Notes: generated from the letters alone by a model not told the origin. Positions 16,709 to 27,954 are shown, counted from the stretch's first letter. The stretch: DNA of 64,000 nucleotides from Gammaproteobacteria bacterium (GCA_004172865.1 SEBV01000013.1:62001-126000), one strand, 5' to 3'. Program-made: numbers and translations.

Positions 16709-18400
16709 ATGAGCAATACATTCTATAGCGCCATTTTAACAATACACGGCATTGACGTACTCACCCGCGAAGAAGCAGCCAACACCTACGGTGCCGATAC
16801 GGGCGCAAGTCAACGACTACCGAGTGGTGCAATTATTGTGAAAGATGCGGACGCCATCGAGGCCATACTCGCACTCGCCAATAGTTATAAGGTTCCGCTC
16901 TGGCCCATCAGCGGTGGTCGGAATTTTGGTTACGGCACTGCGCTACCCGTGGATTCACGCAGTTTCATTCTCGATTTATCCCGACTTAAACGAATCAATA
17001 TAGATATAGGCTCTTCAACCGCACTAATCGAACCCGGCGTAACCCAAGCAGACCTCCACGAGGCGATCAAAAAAAGCGGTGCAAACTTACTAGTGCCCAC
17101 AACTGGTGTTGGCCCTAACGGCAATATTTTGGGCAATGCATTGGATGGCGGCTACGGCTTAACGCCAATCACAGATCACTTCAATGCGGTGTGCGAACTG
17201 AGCGGATACTGGGGTAATGGCACCGAATTTCGCCATACTTATCAAGATCTCAATTGTCCAGAAATGGCAAAGCGCTGGAATGCTGGCACCGGCTATTCCT
17301 GGGCTGGCCTCTTGCGTCAAGGCAACTTCGGCATAGTGACCAAAGCTCGCGTACAACTGGCACGCGCGCCAGAAGCTTGCCGCATACTGATTTTTGAATG
17401 GAAGAATGACGCGGACTTTATCGCCTCGCAAGCCAACTTGAATTTATTAACGGAAGATATTCCCGGTATCGGTGGCATTATTATGATGAATAACTGCCGC
17501 ATTCTTTCAACCCAAGTCGATACGCCACTCGCATCTCCTTTACGCGGCGAAGAGCGCAGCGCCTACCTTCGCAAGCTCGCCAAAGACAGAAAAATTTCTC
17601 CCTGGACCGGACTCGGCACTTTATATGGCTCCAAGGCCTCAGTGAAAGGCGCAGTGCGCGATATTCGCCGCCGCTTAAAAGGCGTAAAAGTTTGGAGCTT
17701 TAGCCCAGAAGAAATTCGCAAATTGCAAAAGGTAGAACAATACCTGCCGACTTGGGGATTCGCCTCCCTGCGTCGTCATTTTGGCGCTTTGGTTAACACG
17801 CTCGGAACAGTCGAGGGATTTCCAATCGTCGCTTTCTTAAAAATCGCTTACGCACTCGACCCAACCGCAAAGAAACTGAACGTGGAATCACACCCCGCCA
17901 AAGATGGCGCCGGGATTTTATGGTACGCCCCGTTGGTTCCATTCAATGGCGCTGAAGTGGAAAACTATCGCCAAGTTATGAGTGCATGCTTACTTCAGCA
18001 TGGATTTGATCCTTTACTAGCAGTGACATCGCGTTCGCCGCGAGTGCTGTCTGGAACTATTCCTCTCTTGTTTGACCGCAAAAACACTGCTGACGTAGCT
18101 CGCGCCAAAGCCTGTTATCGCCATATGGTTAAAGTGGGCTTGGAAAATGGCTGGCCACCCTATCGGTTAGGCGTGGATTACATGGATTTAATCGCGTGCG
18201 ATGCCGATTCACCAAGTGCTCAGGTGCAACGCCTATTAAAGAACGCGTTGGATGAGAACAACATCATTGCCTCTGGCCGCTATGAACATGCGAAACCGGT
18301 ACGTGTTGCCGCTGAGATTGATTTGGAGAAACTTATTTCCATTCCTGTGGATTACAGCGACGATGCAGTCGAGGAAACTCAGGAAAAAGTGGAAGCCTAA
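16709..18400 (+). CDS. FAD-linked oxidase of the VAO/p-cresol methylhydroxylase type
   Basis: This flavoprotein has 563 residues from the ATG at 16709, which lies eight bases after AAGGA; in-frame starts exist upstream. The N-terminal PCMH-type FAD domain (about 25-230) shows PLWPISGGRNFGYG, ALIEPGVTQADLHE and the GNILGNALDGGYGLTPITDHF segment that parallels vanillyl-alcohol oxidase. The C-terminal substrate domain has the Tyr-Arg pair in PPYRLGVDYMD seen at the VAO/PCMH active site. Relatives oxidise 4-alkyl- or 4-hydroxymethyl-phenols such as vanillyl alcohol, eugenol or p-cresol. No cytochrome partner gene is adjacent, which favours an oxidase, and the substrate is unknown. It is an insertion between rplM and zapE relative to the usual order. 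Confidence 0.82.
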   Translation: MSNTFYSAILTIHGIDVLTREEAANTYGADTGASQRLPSGAIIVKDADAIEAILALANSYKVPLWPISGGRNFGYGTALPVDSRSFILDLSRLKRINIDIGSSTALIEPGVTQADLHEAIKKSGANLLVPTTGVGPNGNILGNALDGGYGLTPITDHFNAVCELSGYWGNGTEFRHTYQDLNCPEMAKRWNAGTGYSWAGLLRQGNFGIVTKARVQLARAPEACRILIFEWKNDADFIASQANLNLLTEDIPGIGGIIMMNNCRILSTQVDTPLASPLRGEERSAYLRKLAKDRKISPWTGLGTLYGSKASVKGAVRDIRRRLKGVKVWSFSPEEIRKLQKVEQYLPTWGFASLRRHFGALVNTLGTVEGFPIVAFLKIAYALDPTAKKLNVESHPAKDGAGILWYAPLVPFNGAEVENYRQVMSACLLQHGFDPLLAVTSRSPRVLSGTIPLLFDRKNTADVARAKACYRHMVKVGLENGWPPYRLGVDYMDLIACDADSPSAQVQRLLKNALDENNIIASGRYEHAKPVRVAAEIDLEKLISIPVDYSDDAVEETQEKVEA

Positions 18401-18448
18401 TGCTCATCTAATAAACGCGGTTTATGCTCACGCTCGCCATCTCAATAA

Positions 18449-18479
18449 CTCAGCTTCGGTGTGTGACATCGAAGCTGAG
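18449..18479. repeat. Perfect 10-bp hairpin downstream of the oxidase gene
   Basis: CTCAGCTTCG (18449-18458) and CGAAGCTGAG (18470-18479) pair over an 11-base loop. No U-tract follows, so it is not a clear intrinsic terminator; it may stabilise the mRNA 3' end. Confidence 0.5.
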
Positions 18480-18603
18480 CTACCTGCAAACGGCAAATCA
18501 ATGTATTAGCACGCCTATCACTGGTAAACTTCTGCGCGCTTCCAATGTCTAGCTAAGTTCGCGCTAGATTTCAAACAATTGCTTTTTACGCAATAGAGAA
18601 AAT

Positions 18604-20262
18604 ATGACTCATCCAGATGTAGATCAACTTGATAACACCACGAAAAGAAAATTTTTTTCGTGGCAAATGAGCGAAATAAAATTCACGTGGCTCATCAGTT
18701 TAATTTTTATTTGTTTTTACAACGCTACATTTTTTAATGCCGTATTTAAGGCAGCGCCAATTCACGATCTAAAATCTGCATTTTTTCTGCTAAGTATTAG
18801 TTTGTTATTCTTCGTATTAAATACGCTGCTGGTATCAATTATTGTTTTCCCTAAAATTGTTAAACCAATCCTAGCGATTATTTTTATAGCTGCTGCTTGT
18901 GTCGCTTATTTTATGAATGCTTATGGAATCGTTATTCATCAAACAATGATTCAAAATACGATGGAGACAGACGTTAAAGAAGCAACGGGATTATTTAACG
19001 GCACCTTGGCGCTTTATATTTTTGTCCTGGGGATAATTCCAAGTCTTTTACTGCTCAAAATAAAAATTAATTTTGGCAATTTCAAACATCAAGCTTTCAG
19101 CAAGGCAAAATTATGGGGCCTTTGCATACTTGCAATACTGATTCTTATCGCGCCTTTTTCTGCAGATTATGCGTCCTTCTTTCGCAACAATAAAACCATT
19201 CGGCAAATGGCAAATCCCGCAAACTTTATTTACGCAACAATTTCCTATGCTTCCGCCAGCAATAAATCCGTAGTGATTAAACCTCTAGGTGAAGATGCCA
19301 AACTCAATGAAAAAGCTGCACAGCTTACCAAGCCAACCTTGTTTATTGTGGTGGTTGGTGAAACTGCCCGAGCAGATCACTTCAGCATTAACGGTTACTC
19401 AAAACCCACCACACCACTTATTGCACAACAAGATATTATTAATTATCGCCAGGTGTTTTCATGTGGAACAGAAACCGCCGTGTCAGTGCCATGCATGTTT
19501 TCAAATTTAACGCGCGCGCATTATTCGGATAAAAAAGCCAAATCCCAGGAAAGTTTGCTGGATGTGTTAAAGCACAGCGGTTATTCAATTTTGTGGCGAG
19601 ACAACAATTCCAGTTGCAAAGGCACTTGTGATCGCGTTGCTTATGAAGATCTTCGAGATTTTAAAATTCCCGAACTTTGTAATGAGCGCGAATGTTTCGA
19701 CAACATTTTATTAAACGATATTGATAAAAAAGTGGCGGCCATGAATGGCAATAAAGTCGTCGTACTGCACCAAAAAGGTAGTCACGGGCCGGATTACTAT
19801 AATCGTTACCCTGCAAATCTCGAAATATTTAAACCCGTCTGTAAAGTGAATAAATTGCAGGATTGCAGCAGCGAAGAAATTAACAACGCATTTGACAATA
19901 GCATTCACATGACTGATTTATTTTTGAATAACGCCATCGAATGGTTAAAAACGCAGAGCAGCAATTACAACACAGCACTTATTTACCTATCGGATCACGG
20001 TGAATCGCTCGGCGAAAAAAATCTCTACCTGCACGGCATGCCCTACATCATTGCACCAGTAGAACAAAAGCATGTGCCTTTTTTCTTTTGGTTCTCACCA
20101 GGTTTTGAACAGGAGAGCGGCATCAACCGCGAGTGCTTAAAAGCACAAGCGGAGACCGAGTATTCTCACGATAATTTATTCCACACCACGCTGGGTTTAT
20201 TAAATGTGAGTACGAGTTTGTACAAACCGGAATTGGATATGGTTGGGCAGTGCAGACACTAA
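18604..20262 (+). CDS. eptA: Lipid A phosphoethanolamine transferase, EptA type
   Basis: This 552-residue inner-membrane enzyme transfers phosphoethanolamine from phosphatidylethanolamine to lipid A. It has an N-terminal membrane part with five predicted helices (about 30-200) and a periplasmic sulfatase-fold domain (about 240-550). The catalytic Thr is in GTETAVSVPCMFS (Thr291). Zinc ligands fall in VVGETARADHF and LSDHGESLGE, and HGMPYIIAP follows. Paired cysteines typical of the family are present (SCGTE..PC, CKGTC, CNEREC, C..DC). It is a chromosomal relative of the MCR enzymes, which confer polymyxin resistance. No two-component regulator is adjacent. The gene is visibly more AT-rich than its neighbours. 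Confidence 0.93.
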   Translation: MTHPDVDQLDNTTKRKFFSWQMSEIKFTWLISLIFICFYNATFFNAVFKAAPIHDLKSAFFLLSISLLFFVLNTLLVSIIVFPKIVKPILAIIFIAAACVAYFMNAYGIVIHQTMIQNTMETDVKEATGLFNGTLALYIFVLGIIPSLLLLKIKINFGNFKHQAFSKAKLWGLCILAILILIAPFSADYASFFRNNKTIRQMANPANFIYATISYASASNKSVVIKPLGEDAKLNEKAAQLTKPTLFIVVVGETARADHFSINGYSKPTTPLIAQQDIINYRQVFSCGTETAVSVPCMFSNLTRAHYSDKKAKSQESLLDVLKHSGYSILWRDNNSSCKGTCDRVAYEDLRDFKIPELCNERECFDNILLNDIDKKVAAMNGNKVVVLHQKGSHGPDYYNRYPANLEIFKPVCKVNKLQDCSSEEINNAFDNSIHMTDLFLNNAIEWLKTQSSNYNTALIYLSDHGESLGEKNLYLHGMPYIIAPVEQKHVPFFFWFSPGFEQESGINRECLKAQAETEYSHDNLFHTTLGLLNVSTSLYKPELDMVGQCRH

Positions 20263-20300
20263 ATAAAGCCTATAGGTTTTAAATCGGCTTGATCTGATGA

Positions 20301-21434
20301 TTAAGGCCTATGTTCAGTGCCCAAATATTCATGGCTTTGCATTTCCAGCAGACGACTTACGGTGCGCTGGAATTCGAAATTTAATTTTCCATCCGAATAA
20401 AGTTCGGTGAGCGGTAATTCGGCTGAAAGCACCAGCTTTACGTGGCGATCATAAAATTCGTCCACCAGGTTTACAAAACGGCGCGCCTGGTCATCATTTT
20501 TTCGACCAAGCGCCGGTACGTTGCTGATAAACACCGAATGATATTCTTTTGATAATTCGATGTAATCATTCTGTGAACGCGGGCCGTCGCAAATATCCAC
20601 AAAATCAAACCACACAATTCCTTCAGCTGATGAATGTGATTTAATTTCGCGCCCTTCCACGATAAGAATTTCATTATTTTTTTCTTCGGCAGGCGATGAC
20701 AACAAACTGCGAAAGCTTTTTTGTAAACTTAAATCGGCGTGTTCATCTAATGGGTAATGATAAAGTTCAGCTTGCTCAAGCGCACGCAAGCGATAATCAA
20801 CACCGCCATCCACATTCACAATCTGTGTATGTTGTTTTAGCAATTCAATCGCGGGTAGAAAACGCGCGCGTTGCAAACCATCTTTATATAAACCGTCCGG
20901 CACAATGTTTGAGGTTGCTACCAACACGACACCGCGCTCAAAAAGTCCAGACATAAGCGTGCCGAGAATCATGGCATCGGTAATATCCGACACGAAAAAT
21001 TCGTCGAAACAAATGACTTTGGTTTCAGCCGCAATAATATTTGCAACTTTTTCCAGTGGATTTTTTTGTCCATCCAGCTTTTTTAATTCGCTGTGAACAC
21101 GCCGCATAAAACGGTGAAAATGCATACGCATTTTTTGCGGGAAAGGCAGGCTTTCAAAAAAATTATCCATAAGATACGTTTTGCCGCGCCCTACTCCGCC
21201 CCAAAAATACAGCCCTTTAATAGTTGGTTTGTTCGATTCACCAAACAGTTTTTTAAAAATCCCACCGAGTCCTGATGACTGCTGCGCTTTGGAATCTGCC
21301 ACTAAAGCATCGTAGAGAACCTGCAGATGTTGCACAGCTTGAGCTTGCGAGGCATCGCGACGAAAATCGTCGCGCGCTAAATCACGTTGGTAACGCGCCT
21401 GTGGAGAAAGGTTTTCACGCGAGGATAAAGTCAT
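20301..21434 (-). CDS. zapE: Cell division protein ZapE (AFG1-like ATPase)
   Basis: ZapE (377 residues) is an AAA-like P-loop ATPase that associates with the Z-ring under oxygen limitation or heat in E. coli. Seen motifs are Walker A GGVGRGKTYLMD (about residues 78-89), HFHRFMRRVHSEL, Walker B VICFDEFFVSDITDAM, and the sensor segment LVATSNIVPDGLYKDGLQRARFLPAI. The length fits the family. It lies next to zapG and algW, the same neighbourhood as E. coli yhcM-yhcB-degQ-degS. Confidence 0.95.
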   Translation of the reverse strand: MTLSSRENLSPQARYQRDLARDDFRRDASQAQAVQHLQVLYDALVADSKAQQSSGLGGIFKKLFGESNKPTIKGLYFWGGVGRGKTYLMDNFFESLPFPQKMRMHFHRFMRRVHSELKKLDGQKNPLEKVANIIAAETKVICFDEFFVSDITDAMILGTLMSGLFERGVVLVATSNIVPDGLYKDGLQRARFLPAIELLKQHTQIVNVDGGVDYRLRALEQAELYHYPLDEHADLSLQKSFRSLLSSPAEEKNNEILIVEGREIKSHSSAEGIVWFDFVDICDGPRSQNDYIELSKEYHSVFISNVPALGRKNDDQARRFVNLVDEFYDRHVKLVLSAELPLTELYSDGKLNFEFQRTVSRLLEMQSHEYLGTEHRP

Positions 21435-21450
21435 AAGGATATCAACAGCT

Positions 21451-22110
21451 CTACAAAGTAATTTGGCGCAATAAGGTCTCGGAAAGATCCGTTTTTAAAT
21501 TAGTGAGATATCCATGAAAAAAATGGCTGGCTTCCGGGTAGCGAATTAATTCGGCGGGGCTTTGCAAATGTTCAACCCAATCATAAACACCTTGTGCAAA
21601 AACGCGTTCATCTTTATCGCCCTGAATGACACAGAGTGGCGCATTGAAAACACTATCGCGATCATATTCATAACGCTCAACCGGCGGCGCAACTAGAGTG
21701 AGATGCGTTAATTCGTTTACCGAATAACTGGCGCGCGCGGCGATGGATGAACCAAAAGAAAAGCCCGCGATCAATAGTCGCGATAGCGGAAAATTAGCCG
21801 TGGCCCAAGTGATAACCGCAAGCAAATCGTCCAACTCTCCCACAGCATTATCGAACACGCCTTCACTCTTGCCGACGCCGCGAAAATTAAAGCGCAGCAC
21901 GTGAACTCCGAGATCGCGATAAGTGCGCATCAGCGTAGTCACCACTTTGTTATCCATGGTGCCGCCGTGCTGCGGGTGTGGATGGCAAACTATCGTCAAG
22001 CCATTAAGGGCCGATAAGGGAGCATCGCTGTCACCGCGATTCAGTATGGATTCCAACGCACCAGTGGGCCCGGGAATGATAATTTTTGTTTCTTTTTCAT
22101 CCAACAGCAT
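21451..22110 (-). CDS. Alpha/beta hydrolase (dienelactone-hydrolase-like, COG2945 type)
   Basis: A small cytosolic alpha/beta hydrolase of 219 residues. It shows the oxyanion-region HPHPQHGGTMDNKVV segment, FNFRGVGKSEG, the nucleophile elbow GFSFGS (Ser near 125), the acid in QGDKDERV and the catalytic His in EASHFFHGYL. Similar proteins sit beside zapE in pseudomonads. The substrate is unknown. It precedes zapE by 16 bp in the same direction, so the two are probably co-transcribed. Confidence 0.85.
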   Translation of the reverse strand: MLLDEKETKIIIPGPTGALESILNRGDSDAPLSALNGLTIVCHPHPQHGGTMDNKVVTTLMRTYRDLGVHVLRFNFRGVGKSEGVFDNAVGELDDLLAVITWATANFPLSRLLIAGFSFGSSIAARASYSVNELTHLTLVAPPVERYEYDRDSVFNAPLCVIQGDKDERVFAQGVYDWVEHLQSPAELIRYPEASHFFHGYLTNLKTDLSETLLRQITL

Positions 22111-22269
22111 GATTTACCTGGCAGAAAAGTAGAAAGCCTGACGATGAACACCAATTTTTTGCCGATCTATTTTAACAAAAGGCTTATACTATGAACGTAA
22201 GCTTTAAGAACTCATTGATTTATTACCTTATGAATTCTACCAATCTCGACAGTCGTTAAGGAGACTTTT

Positions 22270-22773
22270 GTGTTCTCACTCAGCACCCTTGTTTTTACCG
22301 GTTTTTTCTTTCTGCTCAGCGGCACAGCTTTGGGCGCTTTTTTGCTTCATATTTTTCGCTCAAATGTTTACAGCCGCGAATTGGAAGATCGGTTGAATGA
22401 AGCAGAAAGTTCATTACAAACTTATCAGCGCGATGTTGCAGAATCCTTCGCCCAAACCGCCAGCCATATTCAGGATATGACCCGTTGCTATCGCGAAATG
22501 CATGAGCACCTGGCGAGCAGCGCATTAAAGCTGGCAACCCCAGAAATCAGCCGTAAAATTCTGGATTCGGGCAACAGCCTCGGTGAAGGCAAAGGCACTT
22601 ACATAAATGCACAGCATATTGAGCCACCGAGAGATTGGGCGCCCAAGCCAGTTGGCGCAAAAGGCGCACTGAGTGAAGATTACGGTTTGCGCGATGATGA
22701 CCACGCAGTGCTTCGTCCCACGGAAACACCGGAAGATTATGACTTTGATGGCGCAGTGCCCAAGCGGTATTAA
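22270..22773 (+). CDS. zapG: ZapG/YhcB family inner-membrane protein (DUF1043)
   Basis: A 167-residue protein with one N-terminal helix (about 6-28) followed by a coiled coil (about 35-85, YSRELEDRLNEAESSLQTY) and a disordered acidic C-terminus. In E. coli YhcB/ZapG helps coordinate division, shape and envelope synthesis. The start is GTG, supported by AAGGAG seven bases upstream. It is divergent from the hydrolase and followed by a terminator, then algW. Confidence 0.88.
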   Translation: MFSLSTLVFTGFFFLLSGTALGAFLLHIFRSNVYSRELEDRLNEAESSLQTYQRDVAESFAQTASHIQDMTRCYREMHEHLASSALKLATPEISRKILDSGNSLGEGKGTYINAQHIEPPRDWAPKPVGAKGALSEDYGLRDDDHAVLRPTETPEDYDFDGAVPKRY

Positions 22774-22816
22774 TCTTCAAAGCTTTAATATTGAAAAACT
22801 AAAACGATAATCTTTT

Positions 22817-22838
22817 AACCCCGCGTCGCGGGGTTTTT
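22817..22838 (+). terminator. Terminator of zapG
   Basis: AACCCCG and CGGGGTT form a short GC-rich hairpin followed by TTTTT, 44 bp after the zapG stop. Confidence 0.8.
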
Positions 22839-22865
22839 ACTGCTGCCGCCGGCACTGGAGTATGC

Positions 22866-24002
22866 ATGAACCTCAAGCGTCTACTGCAATTTGCAGGTTG
22901 GCCAACGGCAGCAGGCGTTATTATTGCACTATTAGCAATGCTGGTTTTTCCACAAATACGCGGACAGCATGCGAATGCTACTCAATCGGTTGTTACTAAC
23001 GAAGATGTAGGGCCAGTCTCCTACGCCGATGCCGTCAGCCGTGCAGCGCCAGCTGTAGTTAATATTTACACCGCTAAAAAGGTGATTCAGCGCGACCCCA
23101 ATTACAACAATAATCCTTACTATCGCCGCCTCTACAAAAACTCCAACACTCCATTGCAAGAGCGCATGCAGAAAACCCTTGGTTCGGGTGTGATAGTGGA
23201 TAGCAGCGGTTTAATTCTTACTAATAATCACGTGATCAACGGCGCCGATAAAATTAACGTGCTGCTTAATGATGGCCGTTACACATCTGCTGAATTAGTC
23301 GGCGTAGATACTGAAAATGATTTGGCGGTTTTGAAAATCACGCTGGAAAACCTTTTTCCCATCACTCTCGGCCAACCAAACGCAATGCGCGTTGGCGATG
23401 TGGTTTTAGCTATCGGCAATCCCTTTGGCGTTGGTCAAAGCGTTAGCCAGGGCATTGTCAGCGCCATGGGTAGATGGGGTTTGGGCATCAACAATAGCGA
23501 AAACTTTATTCAGACAGATGCCGCCGTTAACCCCGGCAACTCTGGTGGAGCTCTAATAGATGCGCACGGGAATCTAATCGGCATTAACACCGCCATTCTG
23601 GATGAGACAGGCACAGCTTCGGTGGGAATTAGCTTTGCAGTACCGGCAGATACCGCCATCAGCTCGCTTAAACAAATCGTTCAATATGGCGAAGTTCGCC
23701 ACATTTGGCTCGGTTTTACCGTAAGCCTGAAATACAGCGAAACACCCACCACTCTGAAAAAATCTGAGCTAGTCGTTACCAGCATCGAAAATGGCAGCCC
23801 TGTATCTGACGCAGGTTTGGAAGAAGGCGACGTTTTGACTCATATCAACGGCGCGGAAGTTAGCGATATCCCCACCGCTAAAAAATTGATTGCCAACATT
23901 CAGGTAGGCTCTGAAATAAAATTCCGTGTCTTGCGCGGTAACAAACCTATCGAACTCAGTTTTGTGGCGCAGCTTCCACCGAATTCTCACACCAAAACTT
24001 AA
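22866..24002 (+). CDS. algW: DegS/AlgW-type periplasmic serine protease
   Basis: This trypsin-like HtrA protease (378 residues) has an N-terminal membrane anchor (about 12-31), a protease domain and a single PDZ domain (about 275-370). The catalytic triad is His122 (TNNHVI), Asp152 (ENDLAVL) and Ser226 (GNSGGAL). A single PDZ plus an uncleaved anchor marks the DegS/AlgW class. That class senses misfolded outer-membrane proteins and starts RseA/MucA cleavage, releasing sigma-E/AlgU. Position next to hisD and zapG matches AlgW of Pseudomonas. Confidence 0.95.
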   Translation: MNLKRLLQFAGWPTAAGVIIALLAMLVFPQIRGQHANATQSVVTNEDVGPVSYADAVSRAAPAVVNIYTAKKVIQRDPNYNNNPYYRRLYKNSNTPLQERMQKTLGSGVIVDSSGLILTNNHVINGADKINVLLNDGRYTSAELVGVDTENDLAVLKITLENLFPITLGQPNAMRVGDVVLAIGNPFGVGQSVSQGIVSAMGRWGLGINNSENFIQTDAAVNPGNSGGALIDAHGNLIGINTAILDETGTASVGISFAVPADTAISSLKQIVQYGEVRHIWLGFTVSLKYSETPTTLKKSELVVTSIENGSPVSDAGLEEGDVLTHINGAEVSDIPTAKKLIANIQVGSEIKFRVLRGNKPIELSFVAQLPPNSHTKT

Positions 24003-24024
24003 GAATATTAAACTGTATCACCAT

Positions 24025-24054
24025 AGAAAAAGGGAGCCGAAGCTCCCTTTTTCT
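24025..24054 (+). terminator. Bidirectional terminator between algW and hisD
   Basis: A perfect 13-bp stem (AGAAAAAGGGAGC / GCTCCCTTTTTCT) with a CGAA loop lies between the two convergent genes and has A/T tracts on both sides. Confidence 0.9.
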
Positions 24055-24076
24055 TTGTCTAGCTCTTAATAAAACA

Positions 24077-25384
24077 TCATTCTTTAATACGATATTCCGC
24101 CGAGCGCGCATGCGCTTCAAGATATTCACTGCGCGCCAATACTGATGCGACTTTTGATAATTCAGACGCTCCGGCTGCAGAGCACATAATAATCGAGCTG
24201 CGCTTTTGGAAATCGTAAACACCCAATGGCGATGAGAAACGCGCTGTGCCGGATGTCGGCAACACGTGATTCGGGCCAGCACAGTAATCACCCAAAGCTT
24301 CAGGTGTATAGCGGCCCATAAATATTGCGCCTGCATGACGAATCTGCGGCAAAAGTGCTTCAGGGTCGGCGACCGACAACTCAACGTGTTCAGGAGCGAT
24401 GCGATTACTCACGTCAACCGCCTGCGCCATATCAGCAACTTTAATTAAGGCACCGCGATTTTTAAGAGATATTGAAGCAATCTCTGAGCGCGCTAAAGTC
24501 GGTAATAAACGGGCAATTGCGGCTTCAACTTTATCCAGATAATCCGCATCCGGGCATAGCAAAATCGATTGTGCCTGCTCGTCATGCTCAGCTTGGCTGA
24601 ACAAATCCATAGCGATCCAGTCGGGGTCGGTTAAGCCATCGCAAATTACCAAGATTTCAGATGGGCCGGCGATCATGTCGATAGCAACCTGACCAAAAAC
24701 GGCACGCTTGGCAGTGGCGACGTAAATGTTGCCAGGGCCAACAATTTTATCGACCTTGGCGATAGTCTCGGTGCCGTACGCCAATGCTGCAACCGCTTGC
24801 GCGCCGCCGATGGTAATCACACGATCCACACCTGCGATTGCCGCAGCGGCCAATACCATTGGGCTAAGTTCGCTATCTGGCGCGGGCACAACCATGGTCA
24901 GCTGATCAACACCGGCCACTTTTGCGGGAATTGCGTTCATCAAAACAGATGACGGATAAGATGCTTTGCCGCCCGGAACATAAAGCCCGACACGCTCCAT
25001 AGCCGTAATTTGCTGACCCAGTACAGTGCCGTCAGCCTCGGTATAGCGCCACGACGCTTGTAGCTGATGCTTGTGATAACTGCGAATGCGCTCGGCTGCA
25101 ATTTCCAAAGCTTGGCGCTGCTCAGGGCTAATTTGCGTGAGCGATTCTTTCAACTGATCTGCAGTGATGACCAAATCCTTAAGGCTGCTTGCAGTACGGC
25201 GATCAAACTTGTTGGTGTATTCCAACACCGCCGCATCACCGCGACCTTTTACCTGTTGGATAATCTCATCCACAACGCCTGCGACTCGAGTGTCGCTGAC
25301 TGATTCCCACGCCAGCAAATCATCCAAACGCTGTTTGAAATCGCTCTGGCTGGCATCCAATCGGGTAATTAAAGATTCAGACAT
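24077..25384 (-). CDS. hisD: Histidinol dehydrogenase
   Basis: HisD (435 residues) oxidises L-histidinol to L-histidine in two NAD+-dependent steps using a bound zinc. Family signatures are [47 protein letters not shown] (a conserved His near the zinc) and IAPEHVEL (catalytic Glu-His). It follows hisG, but 181 bp apart rather than tightly coupled; that gap contains a large hairpin. The hisC gene found next in Pseudomonas is not here. Confidence 0.98.
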   Translation of the reverse strand: MSESLITRLDASQSDFKQRLDDLLAWESVSDTRVAGVVDEIIQQVKGRGDAAVLEYTNKFDRRTASSLKDLVITADQLKESLTQISPEQRQALEIAAERIRSYHKHQLQASWRYTEADGTVLGQQITAMERVGLYVPGGKASYPSSVLMNAIPAKVAGVDQLTMVVPAPDSELSPMVLAAAAIAGVDRVITIGGAQAVAALAYGTETIAKVDKIVGPGNIYVATAKRAVFGQVAIDMIAGPSEILVICDGLTDPDWIAMDLFSQAEHDEQAQSILLCPDADYLDKVEAAIARLLPTLARSEIASISLKNRGALIKVADMAQAVDVSNRIAPEHVELSVADPEALLPQIRHAGAIFMGRYTPEALGDYCAGPNHVLPTSGTARFSSPLGVYDFQKRSSIIMCSAAGASELSKVASVLARSEYLEAHARSAEYRIKE

Positions 25385-25482
25385 GGTTTTACTCGTTCAA
25401 CTAATTTGGCGTAATCATCAAGCTTGAGAAAGGAAAAAGCTCATTGGAAATTGTTATGAATGGGATAGCCCGAGAAGTTTGG

Positions 25483-25519
25483 TAGAGAATCGTTATTCCG
25501 TAGGAGTGACGATTCTCTA
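25483..25519. repeat. 17-bp hairpin between hisG and hisD
   Basis: TAGAGAATCGT (25483-25493) and ACGATTCTCTA (25509-25519) are perfect complements, and the inner bases continue the pairing with wobbles around a GTA loop. No U-tract follows on either strand. The ends resemble those of the larger inverted repeat at 53625-53713, which suggests a shared repeat family. Confidence 0.75.
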
Positions 25520-25565
25520 TTGAACTTTCCTTCGTAAAATGAAGCACTTCCATTTAAAAAATTTC

Positions 25566-26216
25566 TTAAGCGCTAACCGCTTTTGCAACATGATCAATAA
25601 TGGTTTGAATCTGCAAATGCTTCATCTTCATTGAGGCTTTGTTAACGATTAAGCGAGAGCTGATATCGGCGATAAATTCACGGGGCTCAAGGCCATTAGC
25701 CAACAAGGTATTACCGGTATCGACGATATCGATAATCTCATCAGCGAGATTCATGATGGGCGCTAATTCCATCGCACCGTAAAGCTTAATGATGTCGGTT
25801 TGGCGGCCTTGGGACGCGTAATATTGCTTGGCGATATTGACGTACTTAGTAGCAACACGAATACGGCCCGATGGAATGCTGGCACCTTTAACACCGGCAG
25901 TCATCAGCCGGCAGCGGGCGATATTCAGATCCAGCGGTTCGTACAAACCATCTGCGCCGTTTTCCATCAGGGTATCTTTACCCGAAATTCCCATATCCGC
26001 CGCGCCAAATTGCACGTAGGTAGGAACATCCGCGCCGCGCAGGAGCAACAGGCGAACGCCGGGTTGCGTGGTATCAAATACCAGCTTGCGGCTTTTTTCC
26101 ATATCCTCCAAAGGCTCGATTCCAGCGGCCGCGAGTAGCGGAAGAGTCTCTTCCAGAATTCGCCCTTTGGTAAGCGCAATCGTAAGCGTGTTAGTAGACG
26201 ATAGCGTCTGGCTCAT
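25566..26216 (-). CDS. hisG: ATP phosphoribosyltransferase, short form
   Basis: HisG (216 residues) catalyses the first step of histidine synthesis, joining ATP and PRPP. It has the short architecture that lacks the C-terminal ACT-like regulatory domain and works with HisZ, so a hisZ gene is expected elsewhere. Signatures include [24 protein letters not shown] and the PRPP loop [17 protein letters not shown]. It lies 21 bp downstream of murA, as in pseudomonads. Confidence 0.97.
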   Translation of the reverse strand: MSQTLSSTNTLTIALTKGRILEETLPLLAAAGIEPLEDMEKSRKLVFDTTQPGVRLLLLRGADVPTYVQFGAADMGISGKDTLMENGADGLYEPLDLNIARCRLMTAGVKGASIPSGRIRVATKYVNIAKQYYASQGRQTDIIKLYGAMELAPIMNLADEIIDIVDTGNTLLANGLEPREFIADISSRLIVNKASMKMKHLQIQTIIDHVAKAVSA

Positions 26217-26237
26217 AATCTCAATCTCATTTCTGGC

Positions 26238-27542
<1,305 letters not shown>

Positions 27543-27615
27543 TCACCGCTAGTGGAATCGCTTGTGTTTATACAGCTATCGAAATGACCTGAAAATCAAC
27601 GGAATCGAGGCATTA

Positions 27616-27855
27616 TTATTGTTGTTGCCACTGCTCGGGAGTGAAAGTCTTGACGAAATCTACGGCATGAATGGAGCCATCAGCAAATTGTTGCGATAGA
27701 GTTCCAAGTACTAACTGCTGCTTTTTAACAGGTGTTAAACCCGCAAATACCGGGCTAATCACGACTAAATCAATATGGCTACCGTTAACGCCAACTTGGA
27801 CTTGGCTGTCGGGAATTTGGCTTTCAATAAGCGCTTTGATTTGCTCAGCTTGCAT
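27616..27855 (-). CDS. ibaG: BolA family protein IbaG
   Basis: A small 79-residue BolA-fold protein of the YrbA/IbaG branch, with the signature GSHIDLVVISPVFAGLTPVKKQQLV and DGSIHAVDFVKTFTPEQW. Family members bind a [2Fe-2S] cluster with monothiol glutaredoxins; the conserved His in SIHAV fits. Position before murA is conserved. The mlaB gene that usually precedes it is absent. Confidence 0.95.
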   Translation of the reverse strand: MQAEQIKALIESQIPDSQVQVGVNGSHIDLVVISPVFAGLTPVKKQQLVLGTLSQQFADGSIHAVDFVKTFTPEQWQQQ

Positions 27856-27954
27856 AGAAAAACTCTCAGGGCAGAACCCTTGATTAAAAAATAGAGGGGA
27901 ATTGAAAGGCGTGAATCTTACCCGAATGAGCGCAAAATCGCATCAAAAAGCAAT

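Noticed and set aside
18604-20262. Mobile mcr resistance gene
   Set aside because: No insertion sequence or plasmid feature flanks it; it looks like a resident eptA.
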